A stretch of 64,000 nucleotides of DNA from Cannabis sativa. Its lineage: Eukaryota > Streptophyta > Magnoliopsida > Rosales > Cannabaceae. The stretch covers positions 2,170,001 through 2,234,000 of the forward strand of contig NC_083603.1 of NCBI RefSeq assembly GCF_029168945.1. The letters run 5' to 3'. Shown piece after piece: positions 59,801 through 64,000 of this stretch (position 1 is the first letter of the stretch; each line of letters opens with the position of its first letter). The notes beneath the pieces were generated by a model. The model saw nothing but the letters and a program-made list of their open reading frames with translations. It was not told the origin of the DNA and did not search any database. Position numbers and translations under genes: made by a program.

Positions 59801-62800
59801 CTTAGTAGTACAAATTGATTGTGACTAGTGGCAAAAAATATTCCGAGATTGGTCCGGGCCACATTTCACAAAGGGGTACCACTATCAGAAATGTGAGATT
59901 TTCACTATTTCGATTAAAACGATCGTTAGTGCAAGAAAACTAATTTTTCTCTCAACGTGTCCAAGAGAAAAGTGATGCACAACGGTCTTGGCTAGGGCCC
60001 CATGAAATTTCATGATGTTTGGAGATGTGTAGGTTGAGATTTTAACATAAAACTAACGAGTGTAAGAGTAAGGAAAAAACTTGTCAAAATTTCCCCTGAA
60101 AAGAAGAATATTTTCAATTAGGGGGCCATTTCAACAAATTTTAACCCAAAACCATTCTTCATATTCATTTCTTAGTAGTACAAATTGATTGTGACTAGTG
60201 GCAAAAAATATTCCGAGATTGGTCCGGGCCACATTTCAGAAAGGGGTACCACTATCAGAAATGTGAGATTTTCACTATTTCGATTAAAACGATCGTTAGT
60301 GCAAGAAAACTAATTTTTCTCTCAACGTGTCCAAGATAAAAGTGATGCACAAAGGTCTTGGCTAGGGCCCCATGAAATTTCATGATGTTTGGAGATGTGT
60401 AGGTTGAGATTTTAACAGAAAACTAACGAGTGTAAGAGTAACGAAAAAACTTGTCAAAATTTCCCCTGAAAAGAAGAATATTTTCAATTAGGGGGCCATT
60501 TCAACAAATTTTAACCCAAAACCATTCTTCATATTCATTTCTTAGTAGTACAAATTGATTGTGACTAGTGGCAAAAAATATTCCGAGATTGGTCCGGGCC
60601 ACATTTCACAAAGGGGTACCACTATCAGAAATGTGAGATTTTCACTATTTCGATTAAAACGATCGTTAGTGCAAGAAAACTAATTTTTCTCTCAACGTGT
60701 CCAAGAGAAAAGTGATGCCCAACGGTCTTGGGTAGGCCCCCGTGAAATTTCATGATCTTTGGAGATGTGTAGGTTGAGATTTTAACAGATAACTAACGAG
60801 TGTATGAGTAAGGAAAAAAACTTGTCAAAATTTCCCCTGAAAAGAAGAATATTTTCAATTAGGGGGCCATTTCAACAAATTTTAACCCAAAACCATTCTT
60901 CATATTCATTTCTTAGTAGTACAAATTGATTGTGACTAGTGGCAAAAAATATTCCGAGATTGGTCCGGGCCACATTTCACAAAGGGGTACCACTATCAGA
61001 AATGTGAGATTTTCACTATTTCGATTAAAAAGATCGTTAGTGCAAGAAAACTAATTTTTCTCTCAACGTGTCCAAGAGAAAAGTGATGCACAACGGTCTT
61101 GGCTAGGGCCCCATGAAATTTCATGATCTTTGGAGATGTGTAGGTTGAGAGTTTAACGTAATAACTAACGAGTGTAAGAGTAAGGAAAAAACTTGTCAAA
61201 ATTTCCCACCGAAAAGAAGAATATTTTCAATTAGGGGGCCATTTCAACAAATTTTAACCCAAAACCATTCTTCATATTCATTTCTTAGTAGTACAAATTG
61301 ATTGTGACTAGTGGCAAAAAATATTCCGAGATTGGTCCGGGCCACATTTCACAAAGGGGTACCACTATCAGAAATGTGAGATTTTCACTATTTCGATTAA
61401 AACGATCGTTAGTGCAAGAAAACTAATTTTTCTCTCAACGTGTCCAAGAGAAAAGTGATGCCCAACGGTCTTGGGTAGGCCCCCGTGAAATTTCATGATC
61501 TTTGGAGATGTGTAGGTTGAGATTTTAACGAGATAACTAACGAGTGTATGAGTAAGGAAAAAACTTGTCAAAATTTCCCCTGAAAAGAAGAATATTTTCA
61601 ATTAGGGGGCCATTTCAACAAATTTTAACCCAAAACCATTCTTCATATTCATTTCTTAGTAGTACAAATTGATTGTGACTAGTGGCAAAAAATATTCCGA
61701 GATTGGTCCGGGCCACATTTCACAAAGGGGTACCACTATCAGAAATGTGAGATTTTCACTATTTCGATTAAAACGATCGTTAGTGCAAGAAAACTAATTT
61801 TTCTCTCAACGTGTCCAAGAGAAAAGTGATGCACAACGGTCTTGGCTAGGGCCCCATGAAATTTCATGATGTTTGGAGATGTGTAGGTTGAGATTTTAAA
61901 AAAAACTAACGAGTGTAAGAGTAAGGAAAAAACTTGTTAAAATTTCCCCTGAAAGAAGAATATTTTCAATTAGGGGGCCATTTCAACAAATTTTAACCCA
62001 AAACCATTCTTCATATTCATTTCTTAGTAGTACAAATTGATTGTGACTAGTGGCAAAAAATATTCCGAGATTGGTTCGGGCCACATTTCACAAAGGGGTA
62101 CCACTATCAGAAATGTGAGATTTTCACTATTTCGATTAAAACGATCGTTAGTGCAAGAAAACTAATTTTTCTCTCAACGTGTCCAAGAGAAAAGTGATGC
62201 CCAACGGTCTTGGGTAGGCCCCCGTGAAATTTCATGATCTTTGGAGATGTGTAGGTTGAGATTTTAACAGATAACTAACGAGTGTATGAGTAAGGAAAAA
62301 ACTAGTCAAAATTTCCCCTGAAAAGAAGAATATTTTCAATTAGGGGGCCATTTCAACAAATTTTAACCCAAAACCATTCTTCATATTCATTTCTTAGTAG
62401 TACAAATTGATTGTGACTAGTGGCAAAAAATATTCCGAGATTGGTCCTGGCCACATTTCACAAAGGGGTACCACTATCAGAAATGTGAGATTTTCACTAT
62501 TTCGATTAAAACGATCGTTAGTGCAAGAAAACTAATTTTTCTCTCAACGTGTCCAAGAGAAAAGTGATGCACAACGGTCTTGGCTAGGGCCCCATGAAAT
62601 TTCATGATGTTTGGAGATGTGTAGGTTGAGATTTTAACAGAAAACTAACGAGTGTATGAGTAAGGAAAAAACTTGTCAAAATTTCCCCTGGAAAGAAGAA
62701 TATTTTCAATTAGGGGGCCATTTCAACAAATTTTAACCCAAAACCATTCTTCATATTCATTTCTTAGTAGTACAAATTGATTGTGACTAGTGGCAAAAAA

Positions 62801-64000
62801 TATTCCGAGATTGGTTCGGGCCACATTTCACAAAGGGGTACCACTATCAGAAATGTGAGATTTTCACTATTTCGATTAAAACGATCGTTAGTGCAAGAAA
62901 ACTAATTTTTCTCTCAACGTGTCCAAGAGAAAAGTGATGCACAACGGTCTTGGCTAGGGCCCCATGAAATTTCATGATGTTTGGAGATGTGTAGGTTGAG
63001 ATTTTAACAGAAAACTAACGAGTGTAAGAGTAAGGAAAAAACTAGTTAAAATTTCCCTTGAAAGAAGAATATTTTCAATTAGGGGGCCATTTCAACAAAT
63101 TTTAACCCAAAACCATTCTTCATATTCATTTCTTAGTAGTACAAATTGATTGTGACTAGTGGCAAAAAATATTCCGAGATTGGTTCGGGCCACATTTCAC
63201 AAAGGGGTACCACTATCAGAAATGTGAGATTTTCACTATTTCAATTAAAACGATCGTTAGTGCAAGAAAACTAATTTTTCTCTCAACGTGTCCAAGAGAA
63301 AAGTGATGCCCAACGGTCTTGGGTAGGCCCCCGTGAAATTTCATGATCTTTGGAGATGTGTAGGTTGAGATTTTAACAGATAACTAACGAGTGTATGAGT
63401 AAGGAAAAAACTTGTCAAAATTTCCCCTGAAAAGAAGAATATTTTCAATTAGGGGGCCATTTCAACAAATTTTAACCCAAAACCATTCTTCATATTCATT
63501 TCTTAGTAGTACAAATTGATTGTGACTAGTGGCAAAAAATATTCCGAGATTGGTCCGGGCCACATTTCACAAAGGGGTACCACTATCAGAAATGTGAGAT
63601 TTTCACTATTTCGATTAAAACGATCGTTAGTGCAAGAAAACTAATTTTTCTCTCAACGTGTCCAAGAGAAAAGTGATGCACAACGGTCTTGGCTAGGGCC
63701 CCATGAAATTTCATGATGTTTGGAGATGTGTAGGTTGAGATTTTAACAGAAAACTAACGAGTGTATGAGTAAGGAAAAAACTTGTCAAAATTTCCCGTGA
63801 AAAGAAGAATATTTTCAATTAGGGGGCCATTTCAACAAATTTTAACCCAAAACCATTCTTCATATTCATTTCTTAGTAGTACAAATTGATTGTGACTAGT
63901 GGCAAAAAATATTCCGAGATTGGTCCGGGCCACATTTCACAAAGGGGTACCACTATCAGAAATGTGAGATTTTTACTATTTCGATTAAAACGATCGTTAT

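Larger units (their letters stand above)
39441..64000. repeat. Satellite DNA array, ~370-bp monomer, about 66 copies, continuing beyond the window
   Basis: Head-to-tail repeats without interruption to the window end. Taking TTCAATTAGG as the start, successive units begin at 39441, 39811, 40181, 40551, 40921, 41291, 41660, 42030 and so on, almost always 370 bp apart. About 66 full units and one partial unit (from 63814) are present. Identity between units is very high (few differences per unit). Nearly every unit has one GGTACC (KpnI) and one CGATCG (PvuI) site, so digestion would give a 370-bp ladder. Units are all in the same orientation. Diagnostic variants cluster in the segment CGGTCTTGGnTAGGnCCC, at GATC/GATG TTTGG, AACAGA(A/T)AAC and GTGTA(A/T)GAG. 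Minus-strand open frames of 67-77 codons appear only where small indels remove a stop, and are not genes. A 370-bp unit matches the length of the known subtelomeric satellite of Cannabis sativa. Confidence 0.97.

Noticed and set aside
50263..61601. Minus-strand open frames of 67-77 codons (50263-50496, 55446-55679, 60996-61199, 61368-61601) in the satellite
   Set aside because: They occur only in monomers where small indels (for example AACGAGA instead of AACAGA) remove a stop. Sixty other units lack them, and there is no promoter, conserved start or protein similarity.
39441..64000. CRISPR-like array
   Set aside because: The whole 370-bp unit is repeated with no unique spacers, in a plant nuclear context. 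It is ordinary satellite DNA.
1..64000. tRNA, rRNA or other structural RNA genes
   Set aside because: No full cloverleaf or rRNA-like segment noticed on either strand. tRNA-like boxes near 25980 and 29036 fit SINE remnants at best.

Overview
This window is plant nuclear DNA: AT-rich intergenic sequence, GT-AG introns, a gene for a thylakoid lumen protein, a plant-specific WIP zinc-finger gene, Ty1/copia and L1-type elements, and many MITEs. The right-hand 24.6 kb is a continuous tandem array of a ~370-bp satellite with a GGTACC site in nearly every unit. A 370-bp unit is the length reported for the subtelomeric satellite of Cannabis sativa, so a hemp/hop-family (Cannabaceae) subtelomere-proximal region is a reasonable but unproven reading. 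I recognise the unit length, not the sequence.

Layout. 1-14,033: an L1-type LINE (endonuclease, reverse transcriptase, zf-RVT, RNase H) split by a complete 10.1-kb Ty1/copia LTR retrotransposon (1,829-11,927). The insertion has a 5-bp target duplication, nearly identical 1.88-kb LTRs and a badly decayed pol. 14,034-17,500: a MITE-rich block with a CACTA-type MITE nested in another MITE, and two related TIR elements carrying G-rich minisatellites. 17,519-21,478: a two-exon WIP-type C2H2 zinc-finger transcription factor gene whose 2.8-kb intron holds a hAT-type MITE and two other repeat pieces. 21,800-24,230: an LTR-like remnant and a decayed LINE tail. 24,620-25,506: a two-exon gene for a 147-residue Cys/His-rich, CHORD-like protein. 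26,537-27,731 (minus): a two-exon gene for the 19-kDa thylakoid lumen PsbP-domain protein. 28,000-30,434: MITEs, including a 0.8-kb TIR element with palindromes and a G-rich minisatellite just upstream of the next gene. 30,828-34,027: a makorin-type CCCH/RING E3 ligase gene with two alternative last exons. 35,447-36,405: a 5'-truncated LINE with an 11-bp target duplication. 38,923-39,378: the last three exons of an RRM protein gene, with no 5' exon found. 39,441-64,000: the satellite array.

The genes do not form a pathway; each is an independent nuclear gene. The most interesting points are: (1) the makorin gene, where two mutually exclusive terminal exons both begin with the His that completes the last CCCH zinc finger and then diverge completely; (2) the satellite, whose monomers fall into diagnostic types A, B and C arranged as A-B-C-A-B pentamers (~1,850 bp), four in a row at 42,030-49,380 and again further right, with a distinct monomer type at the array edge; (3) the copia element, whose LTRs are almost identical although its pol is full of stops, suggesting recent mobilisation in trans; (4) the array beginning only ~60 bp after the RRM stop codon. 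All coordinates come from reading the sequence by eye. Splice sites are inferred from GT/AG, phase and protein continuity.
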